This document shows, piece by piece, positions 56,354 through 64,000 of a stretch of DNA of 64,000 bases (position 1 is its first letter; each line of letters opens with the position of its first letter). This stretch comes from Pseudomonas synxantha (GTDB lineage Bacteria > Pseudomonadota > Gammaproteobacteria > Pseudomonadales > Pseudomonadaceae). A model generated the notes under the pieces. The model did not search any database. It was given only the letters and a program-made list of their open reading frames with translations, and was not told where the DNA came from. The stretch is from positions 6,014,001-6,078,000 of the forward strand of contig NZ_LT629786.1 in NCBI RefSeq assembly GCF_900105675.1, written 5' to 3'. A program made the translations under genes and the position numbers.

Positions 56354-57271
56354 TCAGTTGGTCAGGCGCTGCGCCAGCACCGCAATATGCTCCGGCCCGA
56401 TGCCACAGCACCCACCCAAATGGCTGGCGCCACGCACCTGCCAATCAGCAGCCCAATGCAGGTAACCTGGCGGGTCGAGATCGTCGCGTAACGGGTCCAG
56501 GCCGTCGTTGGCCGTGGCTTCCTTGGGTTGCGGCGGGAAGGCGTTGGCATAGGCGCCGATCTGGATCGCTACACCCAATCGCTCGAAGGTTTCACGCGCC
56601 GCATCGATCGCTGCACCGATCACTTCCGGCTGGCTGCAATTGAACAGCAACACCTGCACGCCCAACTGCGCGGCAGCCTCGGCCGCCTCCGTCACTGGCT
56701 CGCCGGAGCGCAGGCGTGGTACGTCGTCGGTGTCTTCGTCTTTCAAGGTAAACGACAGCCAAAATGGCTTGCCATCCTGCGGCAGGCCGGCATGAATCGC
56801 TCGTGCTTCAACGATTGAGCTCTGGGTTTCCGCCAGCCACAGGTCGACGTGAGGAGCCAAGCCTTGCACCAGTGGTGTCAGCAACTCGCTGACCCGTTCG
56901 GCCTGGAACAAGTCGGGGCGATAAGAGCCAAACAGCGGTGGCAATGAACCGGCGACCCGTACCGCTTTGCCGGATGCATCCACCGCCCGTCGCGCCAACT
57001 CACCGGCCAGTGCCGCCAGCGCCTTGCCTTCGGCGGCAAATCGCTCTTCGCCGATATGAAACGGCACCACCGCATAGCTATTGCTGGTAATCACGTTGGC
57101 GCCGCTGTCGATATAGGCCGCATGCACGGCCTCCACTGCTTGCGGCGCTTCGCTCAAGGCCAGGGCCGACCATTCCGGCTGGCGGAACGGTGCGCCACGG
57201 CGTTGCAGTTCACGGCCCATGCCGCCATCGAGAATTACTGTGTTAGCTGCGCCCATATGCTTTTTACTCAT
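56354..57271 (-). CDS. Homocysteine S-methyltransferase family protein (MmuM-like)
   Basis: This enzyme moves a methyl group, typically from S-methylmethionine, to homocysteine. About 305 aa. The zinc-binding cysteines are in LFNCSQPE (about 210) and SHLGGCCGIGPEHI (about 284-297), and the substrate start ILDGGMGRELQRRG and VITSNSYAV are family features. I use ATG 57271 (MSKKHMGAANTV); GTG 57292 or ATG 57256 are possible because no ribosome-binding site is strong. It is divergent from an amino-acid-type ABC importer pair, which by analogy with mmuP-mmuM could bring in S-methylmethionine or methionine. Confidence 0.9.
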   Translation of the reverse strand: MSKKHMGAANTVILDGGMGRELQRRGAPFRQPEWSALALSEAPQAVEAVHAAYIDSGANVITSNSYAVVPFHIGEERFAAEGKALAALAGELARRAVDASGKAVRVAGSLPPLFGSYRPDLFQAERVSELLTPLVQGLAPHVDLWLAETQSSIVEARAIHAGLPQDGKPFWLSFTLKDEDTDDVPRLRSGEPVTEAAEAAAQLGVQVLLFNCSQPEVIGAAIDAARETFERLGVAIQIGAYANAFPPQPKEATANDGLDPLRDDLDPPGYLHWAADWQVRGASHLGGCCGIGPEHIAVLAQRLTN

Positions 57272-57370
57272 ATGCTTATGAAAATAACTCACTATGAGAG
57301 TCGTTCTTATAACTATTTAATGCGTACCATTCGGTTAATAACAACCACTTTTTTATTCAGGTGCTCGATT

Positions 57371-58192
57371 TTGAAATTCAGACTGCTGCAGGCCCTCGGC
57401 CTGACGATGTTGGCCGCTTCCACCCAAGCCTTTGGCGGCGTCACCCTGGACCGTATCGAGCAAAAAAAAGAGTTGGTCGGCGTGTTGATGGAAAGTTACC
57501 CGCCGTTTTCATTTCTCAACGAGCAGAACCAGCTCGACGGTTTCGACGTGGACGTGGCCAAGGCCGTGGCGCAAAAACTGGGGGTGAAACTGCGCCTGGA
57601 AACGCCGTCGTGGGACGTGATCGCCGCCGGCCGCTGGAGCGGGCGCTACGACATTTGTATCTGCTCCATGACCCCGAGCAAGGCGCGTGCCGAGGTGTTC
57701 GACTTCCCGGTGCAATACTATGCCTCGCCCGCCGTGATCGTGGTCAATGCCAAGGATGATCGTATCCACGAAGCCAAAGACCTGAGCGGCAAGAAAGTCG
57801 GTCTCACCAGTGCCTCCAGCTACGAAAGTTATCTGAACAAGAACCTGGTGATCGAGGGCGCCGAAGATACCCAGCTGCAGTATCCGTTCGAGGATGTGCA
57901 GATCGCCCCGTACGACACCGACAACGTGGCGTTCCAGGACCTCGGCCTGGGTGCGGGCGTACGCCTGGATGCGATCCTTACCAACCTGGTGACCGCGCAG
58001 CCGCGCCTGACGCAAGATAAACGCTTCAAGCTCGCCGGCACGCCGTTGTATTCGGAGCCCAACTCGGTAGCCATCGAGAAAGGCGACGCGCAATGGGACA
58101 GCAAAGTGCGTGAGGTCTTCGCCGAGCTCAAACAGGACGGCACCTTGAGCAAGTTGTCGCAAAAATGGATCGGCGCCGATATCAGCCAATGA
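57371..58192 (+). CDS. Amino-acid ABC transporter substrate-binding protein
   Basis: This 273-aa periplasmic receptor of the SBP_bac_3 (polar amino acid) family has a signal peptide at residues 1-21 (MKFRLLQALGLTMLAAS..AFG). Mature motifs are LVGVLMESYPPFSFLNEQNQLDGFDVDVA (in parts) and ICICSMTPSKARAEVFDFPVQYY. I chose TTG 57371 because AGGTG at 57359-57363 is 7 nt upstream and because it puts the signal peptide at the end. ATG 57320 would give an unusual 17-residue extension. The stop overlaps the permease ATG (ATGA). The ligand is unproven; sulfur amino acids are suggested by the divergent methyltransferase. Confidence 0.9.
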   Translation: MKFRLLQALGLTMLAASTQAFGGVTLDRIEQKKELVGVLMESYPPFSFLNEQNQLDGFDVDVAKAVAQKLGVKLRLETPSWDVIAAGRWSGRYDICICSMTPSKARAEVFDFPVQYYASPAVIVVNAKDDRIHEAKDLSGKKVGLTSASSYESYLNKNLVIEGAEDTQLQYPFEDVQIAPYDTDNVAFQDLGLGAGVRLDAILTNLVTAQPRLTQDKRFKLAGTPLYSEPNSVAIEKGDAQWDSKVREVFAELKQDGTLSKLSQKWIGADISQ

Positions 58193-58959
58193 GCTTTCGT
58201 ATACGGCTATACCTGACCTGGGCGGTACTGTTTGCACTGTTTGCCAGTTTTTTCCTGAGCTTTGACCTGAAGTTCTCGATCATCCTCGACAAGCTGCCCA
58301 ACCTGGTCGGTCTGCACCTGGCGCCCAACGGCTTTGTGCAAGGTGCGGCGCTGACGCTGTTTCTCTGCCTGTGTGCCATAGTTGCCTCATCGGTGCTGGG
58401 CTTTATCACGGCGCTGGGGCGCCTGTCGAAAAGCGCAGTGGCGTTTGGCATTGCCAGTTTCTACGCCTCGTTCTTTCGCGGCACACCGCTGCTGATCCAG
58501 ATCCTGCTGATTTACCTGGGCCTGCCGCAACTGGGCCTGGTGCCAGGCGCCATCGTCGCCGGGATCATTGCGTTGTCGCTGAACTATGGCGCGTACCTGA
58601 GTGAAATTTTCCGCGCCGGCATCCTCGGCGTCCCCCATGGTCAACGCGAAGCCGCGCTGGCGCTGGGCATGCGCGACAGGGAGATCTTCTGGCACGTCAC
58701 CTTGCCCCAGGCTATGCGCACCATCATCCCGCCAGCCACCAACCAGTTCATCTCGATGCTCAAGGATTCGTCGTTGATTTCGGTAATGGGGGTATGGGAA
58801 GTGATGTTCCTGGCGCAGTCCTATGGTCGCTCCAGCTACCGCTATATCGAGATGCTCACCACGGCGGCGATTATTTACTGGGTGATGTCACTGGCGCTGG
58901 AGCTGATCCAGGCGCGCATGGAACGGCATTTCGGCAAGGGTTATGTGCGCCGCGGTTGA
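58189..58959 (+). CDS. Amino-acid ABC transporter permease (HisM/GlnP type)
   Basis: This 256-aa inner-membrane permease has about five helices. The features are FVQGAALTLFLCLCAIV, the FFRGTPLLIQILLIYLGLPQ loop typical of HisMQ-type permeases (about 99-118), and the EAA motif REAALALGMRDREIFWHVTLPQA (in parts, about 158-180) that contacts the ATPase. ATG 58189 overlaps the receptor stop; an in-frame upstream start at 58165 is inside the receptor gene. No ATP-binding subunit gene follows, so the complex must share one from elsewhere. Confidence 0.93.
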   Translation: MSFRIRLYLTWAVLFALFASFFLSFDLKFSIILDKLPNLVGLHLAPNGFVQGAALTLFLCLCAIVASSVLGFITALGRLSKSAVAFGIASFYASFFRGTPLLIQILLIYLGLPQLGLVPGAIVAGIIALSLNYGAYLSEIFRAGILGVPHGQREAALALGMRDREIFWHVTLPQAMRTIIPPATNQFISMLKDSSLISVMGVWEVMFLAQSYGRSSYRYIEMLTTAAIIYWVMSLALELIQARMERHFGKGYVRRG

Positions 58960-59151
58960 AGCTCAGGACCTATGGCGCTCTGCCTTGGCTACGTTCAGCG
59001 ATTTTACGGTCTGATATTGCTGTCGAGCCCATGAGTTTTTAATCGCATCTCACCGAAGACAACTCCCGCAAGCCAGCGGTCACTGGCCTGACATTTATCG
59101 TCCCGCGCCCCCGCTAAATTCCCGGCCTCATTCATCAGAGGTTGGGAATTC

Positions 59152-60441
59152 ATGCCCTTTACACCCCAAAGAATCGCGATAGTCATCAGCCTTGCGGCAA
59201 CCGCCAGTTTTCAACCCGTGCACGCGCGCGGCGATATCGAATATCGGTCGCCCTACGACGCGGCTCCCGCTCAGTGGGAGTTCATGTCCGGGTTCGGGGC
59301 CCCGCCCATTCCACCGCCTTTCGACGGTTTCCTTACGCAGCAGGCCACCTCGCACAACGGTCTACAGGTCGCCAAGGTGCTGGAACCGGCCTTGATTCGA
59401 CTGGTTGCATCCGGCCAGATGAGCGCCGAAGAGCTCAAGGACATGCAGAAGAAACTCGACCAACTGAGCAAACAGCCCGGAGGCATCGGTGCAGCCCTTG
59501 AGCAATTGGCCGCCAGCCAAAACGCCAACCTGGCCGCCGCGACCCAGCGCACCACGCAACACCTGAGCAGCCAATTGCTCTCCACTTTGCGCACACTGCC
59601 CACTGAAGACGACGGCCACTTCTGGGTGCAGGGCCTGGGTAACGGTGGCAGCCTTGATTCACAGCACGGCAGTGCTGGCCTGAAACACGATACCCAGGGC
59701 CTGCTGCTGGGCGCCGACTGGGCAGTCGACTCAGCCTGGCGAGTGGGCGTCATGGGCGCCAAAACCTCCGGCCGCTTCGATGCTGCGCGTTTTGCCGCTG
59801 ATCTGGACAGCTGGCACCTGGGCGGCTATGCCGTGCGCCAGGATGGCCCATTGGCCTTGCGCATGGGGGCGATCTACAGCAAGCATGCCGGCCAGAACAA
59901 ACGCAACGTCAGCCTTCTGAATCACACGGAGTCGCTCAAGAGCAGCTACAACGCCCACAGTCAAACGCTGTTCTCCGAACTTGGCTATCAACTGGGCAGT
60001 GGCGATTCCAGTGTCGAACCTTTCGTCGGCCTGGGCTACCAGCGCTACCAACGCGAACGCTTCAAAGAGAGCGGCGGCCGAACCGCGTTGAATGTCGGCC
60101 CACAGACCCAGCGAAACCTGAACAGCACCCTCGGCCTGCGCGTAGCGACGGTGTATCGGTTCGATAACAAGATGAGCCTCACACCCCACCTGAGCACCAG
60201 TTGGAAACACCTCTATGGCGACGTCAGCAGCCAGGTCAACCAGTCTTCGCGCCATGCGCCAGCCCTGATCGATGCATTCACCATCACTGGCACCGCCCTG
60301 GATCGCGACAGCCTGGACCTGCAAGCGGGTCTGGACCTGGCCTTCTCGACCCAACACAGTATCGGCCTGACCTATACCAGCCAAAGCGGCAACCACGGTC
60401 GCGACCAAGGTTTGATGGGGCAGTGGAAGGTGAGCTTCTAA
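59152..60441 (+). CDS. Autotransporter-type outer-membrane beta-barrel protein with short passenger
   Basis: This 429-aa protein has a signal peptide (about 1-25, cleavage near VHARG), a short N-terminal region of about 130 aa with a proline-rich stretch (APPIPPPFDG) and helical, coiled-coil-like segment (SAEELKDMQKKLDQLSKQ), and then an autotransporter barrel (about 155-429) beginning HFWVQGLGNGGS. It shows alternating strands such as WRVGVMGAKTSGRFD and ends in WKVSF with the terminal Phe used for outer-membrane insertion. Passengers are usually far longer, so its cargo is unclear; it may be a plain barrel or a small surface adhesin. It stands alone with 192 bp upstream. Confidence 0.85.
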   Translation: MPFTPQRIAIVISLAATASFQPVHARGDIEYRSPYDAAPAQWEFMSGFGAPPIPPPFDGFLTQQATSHNGLQVAKVLEPALIRLVASGQMSAEELKDMQKKLDQLSKQPGGIGAALEQLAASQNANLAAATQRTTQHLSSQLLSTLRTLPTEDDGHFWVQGLGNGGSLDSQHGSAGLKHDTQGLLLGADWAVDSAWRVGVMGAKTSGRFDAARFAADLDSWHLGGYAVRQDGPLALRMGAIYSKHAGQNKRNVSLLNHTESLKSSYNAHSQTLFSELGYQLGSGDSSVEPFVGLGYQRYQRERFKESGGRTALNVGPQTQRNLNSTLGLRVATVYRFDNKMSLTPHLSTSWKHLYGDVSSQVNQSSRHAPALIDAFTITGTALDRDSLDLQAGLDLAFSTQHSIGLTYTSQSGNHGRDQGLMGQWKVSF

Positions 60442-60467
60442 TGCTGCCGAACGCTGAATAACGGGCG

Positions 60468-60490
60468 AAAAAAAGGGGAGCACCTGCCCC
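60468..60490 (-). terminator. Rho-independent terminator of the pycA-pycB transcript
   Basis: On the minus strand GGGGCAG-GTG-CTCCCC (one internal mismatch) is followed by seven T residues (plus A at 60468-60474), 35 bp after the pycB stop. It faces the convergent autotransporter gene. Confidence 0.75.
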
Positions 60491-60511
60491 CCCGAGGATT
60501 AAACGTTAGTC

Positions 60512-60535
60512 TCGAAGGCTGTAATCAGCCTTCGA
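60512..60535. other. 10-bp perfect palindrome spanning the pycB stop codon
   Basis: TCGAAGGCTG-TAAT-CAGCCTTCGA encloses the pycB stop codon (60525-60527), with the termination codon in the loop and 3' arm. It may stabilise the mRNA end or act with the terminator 22 bp further on. Confidence 0.5.
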
Positions 60536-62333
60536 TCTCGATCAGGATTTCGCCAGGGTTGACCCGGTCGCCCTTGGCCACATGAACGGCGGTCACCTTG
60601 CCGGCAATCGCTGCCTGCACTTCGGTTTCCATCTTCATGGCTTCGGTAATCAGTACCGCCTGGCCAGCCTTGACCACATCGCCTTCCTTGACCAGCACGT
60701 CGACGATATTGCCCGGCATCGCCGTGCTCACATGGCCCGGCTCGGTGGCGTGCTTGCGTTTGCTGCCGCCGCTGCTGACAAACTCGTTGAGCGGTTCGAA
60801 CACCACTTCTTCCGGCATGCCGTCGATGGACAGGTAGAAGTGGCGCTTGCCTTCGGCCTTCACCCCCACGCCGGTAATGTCGACGCGGTAGCTTTCGCCA
60901 TGGACATCGATGACGAATTCGGTCGGCACACCTTCGCCACCGGCACGGGCCACGCCACCGGCTTCCGGAATCGGCAGCAGCACTTCCGGTGCCAGGGTGC
61001 CGGCGTCGCGCTCTTCAAGGAATTTACGCCCAATGTCCGGGAACATGGCATAGGTCAGCACGTCTTCTTCGGACTTGGCCAACGCGCCGATTTCGCCGCG
61101 CAGCTTGGTCATTTCCGGCTTGAGCAAATCGGCCGGACGCACGTCGATCACTTCTTCGCTGCCGATGGCCTGGCGACGCAGTTTCTCGTTCACGGTGCCG
61201 GGCGCCTTGCCATAGCCGCCTTGCAGATAGAGCTTCACTTCGTTGGTGATGGTCTTGTAGCGCTCGCCGGCCAGCACGTTGAAGAACGCTTGGGTGCCGA
61301 CGATCTGCGAGGTCGGGGTGACCAGTGGGGGGAAGCCCAGGTCTTCACGCACACGGGGGATTTCGGCCAGCACTTCACTCATGCGGTTGAGGGCGCCCTG
61401 CTCTTTCAACTGGTTGGCCAGGTTGGAAATCATCCCGCCCGGCACCTGGTTGACTTGCACGCGAGTGTCGACCGCGGTGAATTCGCTTTCAAACTGGTGG
61501 TACTTCTTGCGCACTGCATAGAAGTAAAGGCCGATCTCCTGCAGCAGTTCCAGATCCAGGCCCGTGTCGAATTCGCTGCCTTTAAGCGCGGCGACCATCG
61601 ACTCGGTACCCGGGTGGCTGGTGCCCCAGGCGAAGCTGGAGATGGCGGTATCGATATGATCGGCACCGTTTTCGATGGCCTTGAGCTGGCACATCGCGGC
61701 CAAACCGGCGGTGTCGTGGGAATGGATAAAAATCGGCAGGTTCTGTTCGGCTTTCAGCGCCTTGACCAGTTCGCCGGTGGCGTACGGGGTCAGCAGGCCG
61801 GCCATGTCCTTGATCGCGATCGAGTCGCAACCCATGGATTCCAACTGCTTGGCCTGGGCCACAAAAGCCTCGACGGTGTGCACCGGGCTGGTGGTGTAGG
61901 CGATGGTGCCCTGGGCATGTTTGCCAGCGGCCTTGACGGCTTCGATAGCCACACGCAGGTTACGCACGTCGTTCATGGCGTCGAAGATACGGAACACGTC
62001 GATACCGTTAACCGCCGCCTTGGCCACGAAAGCCCTCACCACGTCATCGCTGTAGTGGCGGTAGCCCAGCAGGTTCTGGCCGCGCAGCAGCATTTGCAGG
62101 CGCGTGTTGGGCAACGCGGCGCGCAGTTTGCGCAAGCGCTCCCACGGGTCTTCCTTAAGGAAGCGCACGCAGGCATCGAAGGTCGCGCCGCCCCAGACTT
62201 CCAGGGACCAGTAGCCGACTTTGTCGAGCTTGTCGCAGATCGGCAGCATGTCGTCGGTGCGCATGCGGGTGGCCAGCAACGATTGGTGGGCGTCGCGCAG
62301 GATGGTGTCGGTTACGAAGATCTTTTTAGTCAT
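60525..62333 (-). CDS. oadA: Pyruvate carboxylase subunit B (carboxytransferase plus biotin carrier; annotated oadA)
   Basis: This subunit transfers carboxyl from carboxybiotin to pyruvate, giving oxaloacetate. Of its 602 aa, the N-terminal TIM-barrel (about 1-300) has FVTDTILRDAHQSLLATRM, the metal/Lys motif IAIKDMAGLL (about 175) and HSHDTAGLA (about 203). The PYC/OADA domain lies at about 310-480, a Pro/Ala-rich link precedes the biotinyl domain, and biotin-carrying K567 is in EAMKMET. ATG 62333 follows GAGGAACATTCCA. The gene is 11 bp after pycA. The absence of oadB/oadG-type membrane genes here argues for pyruvate carboxylase rather than Na+-pumping oxaloacetate decarboxylase. Confidence 0.93.
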   Translation of the reverse strand: MTKKIFVTDTILRDAHQSLLATRMRTDDMLPICDKLDKVGYWSLEVWGGATFDACVRFLKEDPWERLRKLRAALPNTRLQMLLRGQNLLGYRHYSDDVVRAFVAKAAVNGIDVFRIFDAMNDVRNLRVAIEAVKAAGKHAQGTIAYTTSPVHTVEAFVAQAKQLESMGCDSIAIKDMAGLLTPYATGELVKALKAEQNLPIFIHSHDTAGLAAMCQLKAIENGADHIDTAISSFAWGTSHPGTESMVAALKGSEFDTGLDLELLQEIGLYFYAVRKKYHQFESEFTAVDTRVQVNQVPGGMISNLANQLKEQGALNRMSEVLAEIPRVREDLGFPPLVTPTSQIVGTQAFFNVLAGERYKTITNEVKLYLQGGYGKAPGTVNEKLRRQAIGSEEVIDVRPADLLKPEMTKLRGEIGALAKSEEDVLTYAMFPDIGRKFLEERDAGTLAPEVLLPIPEAGGVARAGGEGVPTEFVIDVHGESYRVDITGVGVKAEGKRHFYLSIDGMPEEVVFEPLNEFVSSGGSKRKHATEPGHVSTAMPGNIVDVLVKEGDVVKAGQAVLITEAMKMETEVQAAIAGKVTAVHVAKGDRVNPGEILIEIEG

Positions 62334-62344
62334 TGGAATGTTCC

Positions 62345-63760
62345 TCACAGGCCTGCGTGGGCGGCGATGGCGGCGGCGATGGCCAGGGCCAGCTCTTCGG
62401 GTTTGCGCTTGATCGAGTAGTTGGTCAGCTCAGGGTGGCTTTCCACGAAACTGGTGTTGAACTGGCCGCTGCGGAATTCCGGGTTGCGCAGGATTTCCTG
62501 GTAGTAGGCGGCGGTGGTCTTCACGCCTTGCAGGCGCATGTCGTCCAGGGCTCGCAGGCCGCGGTCCATGGCCTCTTCCCAGGTCAACGCCCACACCACC
62601 AGTTTCAGGCACATGGAGTCGTAGAACGGCGGGATGGTGTAGCCGGTGTAGATCGCCGTGTCGGTGCGTACGCCGGGGCCGCCGGGTGCGTAATAACGGG
62701 TGATCTTGCCGAAGCTGGGCAGGAAGTTGTTCTTCGGGTCTTCGGCGTTGATACGGAACTGCAACGCGAAACCACGGTGCTGGATATCTTCCTGTTTCAC
62801 CGACAGCGGCAGTCCCGAGGCTATGCGGATCTGCTCACGCACGATGTCGATCCCGGTGATTTCTTCGGTGATGGTGTGTTCCACCTGCACCCGGGTGTTC
62901 ATCTCCATGAAGTACACCTCGCCCTCGGCGAGCAGGAACTCCACGGTGCCGGCGTTCTCGTAGCCAACGGCCTTGGCGGCGCGCACCGACAGGTCGCCGA
63001 TATAGGCGCGCTGTTCGGGGGTCAGCTGGGGGCTTGGAGCAATTTCGATGAGTTTCTGGTTGCGACGCTGGATCGAGCAATCACGCTCGAACAAATGCAC
63101 CACGTTGCCAAAGCTGTCGCCGAGGATCTGCGCCTCGATGTGCTTGGGATTGACGATGCATTTTTCCAGGAACACTTCCGCCGAACCGAACGCCTTGGTG
63201 GCTTCGGAGATAACACGGGGGAAGGCTTGTTCGAGCTCTTCGCGGCTGTTGCAACGGCGGATGCCACGACCGCCGCCACCGGAAGTGGCCTTGAGCATCA
63301 CCGGGTAACCGATGCGGTCGCCTTCGGTGAGGGCTTCATGGATGTCAGCAACGTTGCCTTCGGTGCCCGGCGTAACCGGCACACCGGCCTTGATCATGCT
63401 GCGGCGCGCTTCGGTCTTGTCGCCCATGCGGCGGATCACTTCGGCCGACGGGCCAATGAACTTGATCCCGCGTTCGGCGCAGATGTCCGCCAGTTCAGCA
63501 TTTTCTGACAGGAAGCCATAGCCGGGGTGCAGGGCGTCGCAACCGGTTTCCACCGCCAGGTTCACCAGCTTGCGCGGGTTCAGGTAGCCGGCCAGGGGCT
63601 CGGCACCAATGCTGTGAGCCTCGTCGGCACGCTTGACGTGCAACGCGTGGCGGTCGGCGTCCGAGTAGACCGCGACCGAGCGAATGCCCATCTCGGCGCA
63701 GGCACGTACGATTCGTACGGCAATTTCACCACGGTTGGCGATCAGGATCTTTTTTATCAC
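62345..63760 (-). CDS. pycA: Pyruvate carboxylase subunit A (biotin carboxylase)
   Basis: This ATP-grasp enzyme carboxylates the biotin on the partner subunit with bicarbonate and ATP. The 471 aa include KKILIANRGEIAVRIVRACAE (start, in two parts), the glycine loop KATSGGGGRGIRRC (about 160-173), EKCIVNPKHIEAQILGD (about 203-219) and FMEMNTRVQVEHTITEEITG (about 287-306) with catalytic Glu and Arg. GTG 63760 is chosen because AAGGGAATTTCCAA precedes it and homologues begin (M)IKKILIANRG. A longer frame to 63853 has an unrelated leader. It is first in a two-gene operon divergent from the LysR gene. Confidence 0.94.
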   Translation of the reverse strand: MIKKILIANRGEIAVRIVRACAEMGIRSVAVYSDADRHALHVKRADEAHSIGAEPLAGYLNPRKLVNLAVETGCDALHPGYGFLSENAELADICAERGIKFIGPSAEVIRRMGDKTEARRSMIKAGVPVTPGTEGNVADIHEALTEGDRIGYPVMLKATSGGGGRGIRRCNSREELEQAFPRVISEATKAFGSAEVFLEKCIVNPKHIEAQILGDSFGNVVHLFERDCSIQRRNQKLIEIAPSPQLTPEQRAYIGDLSVRAAKAVGYENAGTVEFLLAEGEVYFMEMNTRVQVEHTITEEITGIDIVREQIRIASGLPLSVKQEDIQHRGFALQFRINAEDPKNNFLPSFGKITRYYAPGGPGVRTDTAIYTGYTIPPFYDSMCLKLVVWALTWEEAMDRGLRALDDMRLQGVKTTAAYYQEILRNPEFRSGQFNTSFVESHPELTNYSIKRKPEELALAIAAAIAAHAGL

Positions 63761-63952
63761 TTGGAAATTCCCTTGAGCCGATTGCTGCGTCTTCGACCTG
63801 ATGGAACTGGGTCGGCGCGTGACCAAATGTTTCATGACAGTCGCGAGACACACACTAAGCCCGTCAAGGGATTAACAAAAATCAATAATTATTGGGTCAT
63901 GCATAAGTAAAGACTTATAGTTGGCCGGATAGCCTGGGGTGAAGGGAGGTAA

Positions 63953-64000
63953 ATGATGCGTAAGTCACTGATGAGACTGACATTACGTCAATTGCAGATC
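63953..64000 (+). CDS. pycR: LysR-type regulator, 3'-truncated by window edge (probable PycR)
   Basis: Only 16 codons are visible: MMRKSLMRLTLRQLQI, the typical entry into a LysR helix-turn-helix (MRxTLRQLQxF). GGGAGGT lies 3 bp before the ATG. The gene is divergent from pycA with a 192-bp shared promoter region (63761-63952), the arrangement I recall for PAO1 pycR (PA5437). Identity rests on this short N-terminus and context. Confidence 0.7.
   Translation, partial: MMRKSLMRLTLRQLQI

Noticed and set aside
60582..62420. 612-aa open frame antisense to the pyruvate carboxylase B gene
   Set aside because: Composition typical of antisense shadows; the minus strand carries the full enzyme with biotin motif.
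60525..63760. Na+-pumping oxaloacetate decarboxylase
   Set aside because: A biotin carboxylase subunit gene is adjacent and no oadB/oadG-type membrane genes are seen, so pyruvate carboxylase fits better.

Overview
The window looks like a chromosomal segment of a Pseudomonas fluorescens-group bacterium. It is GC-rich, its housekeeping proteins read as typical pseudomonad proteins, and it carries at least seven paired REP (REPIN-like) palindromes built on a GTGGGAGGGGGCTTGCCCCCGAT-type arm. Most of the gene order (hupN-rubB-rubA, ubiC-ubiA, phoB-phoR, phoU-pstBACS, MFS, purEK, LysR-aspA, pycBA-pycR) matches what I recall of the P. aeruginosa PAO1 region PA5348-PA5437. That comparison is from memory and was not run.

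Layout. 1-10823: end of a type VI secretion cluster (tssG fragment, clpV) followed by a vgrG, an EagR-type chaperone, a PAAR-Rhs effector with an AHH-like nuclease tip, and its Imm11-like immunity gene. 11025-12152: an AT-richer repeat protein of unknown function. 12432-21243: HU, rubredoxin reductase and rubredoxin, ubiquinone genes ubiCA, a secreted repeat lipoprotein-like gene, phoBR, a CNNM/CorC-type transporter and an orphan response regulator. 21425-28309: phoU and the pst phosphate importer, with Pho boxes before pstC and pstS and another beside phoB. 28482-34265: MFS transporter, thioesterase, mutarotase, DUF3299, GlsB-like membrane protein and purEK. 34304-34516: an apparent structured RNA or attenuator upstream of purE. 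34738-40158: a HypT-like LysR regulator, aspA, an alanine/glycine symporter and an L-asparaginase.

40252-52939 is an accessory block. Two paralogous giant proteins of 1529 and 1556 aa, related to the DUF6543 / dermonecrotic-toxin-domain family, flank an AraC regulator and a translationally coupled pair made of an acetylpolyamine amidohydrolase and a polyamine-binding protein. 52896-63952: a MocR regulator divergent from a PaiB-like protein and two GNAT acetyltransferases, a homocysteine S-methyltransferase divergent from an ABC importer pair lacking an ATPase, a passenger-poor autotransporter, and the two-subunit pyruvate carboxylase. The first 16 codons of the divergent LysR gene (probable pycR) end the window.

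Functional themes are contact-dependent competition (T6SS-Rhs), phosphate starvation (PhoBR-PhoU-Pst, all parts present), aspartate/asparagine/alanine use feeding C4 metabolism, polyamine use, and anaplerosis through pyruvate carboxylase. The least explained items are the nested-helix RNA upstream of purE, the twin giant proteins, the 6-residue-repeat protein next to the Rhs cassette, and a cluster of DnaA-box-like 9-mers inside the MocR gene.
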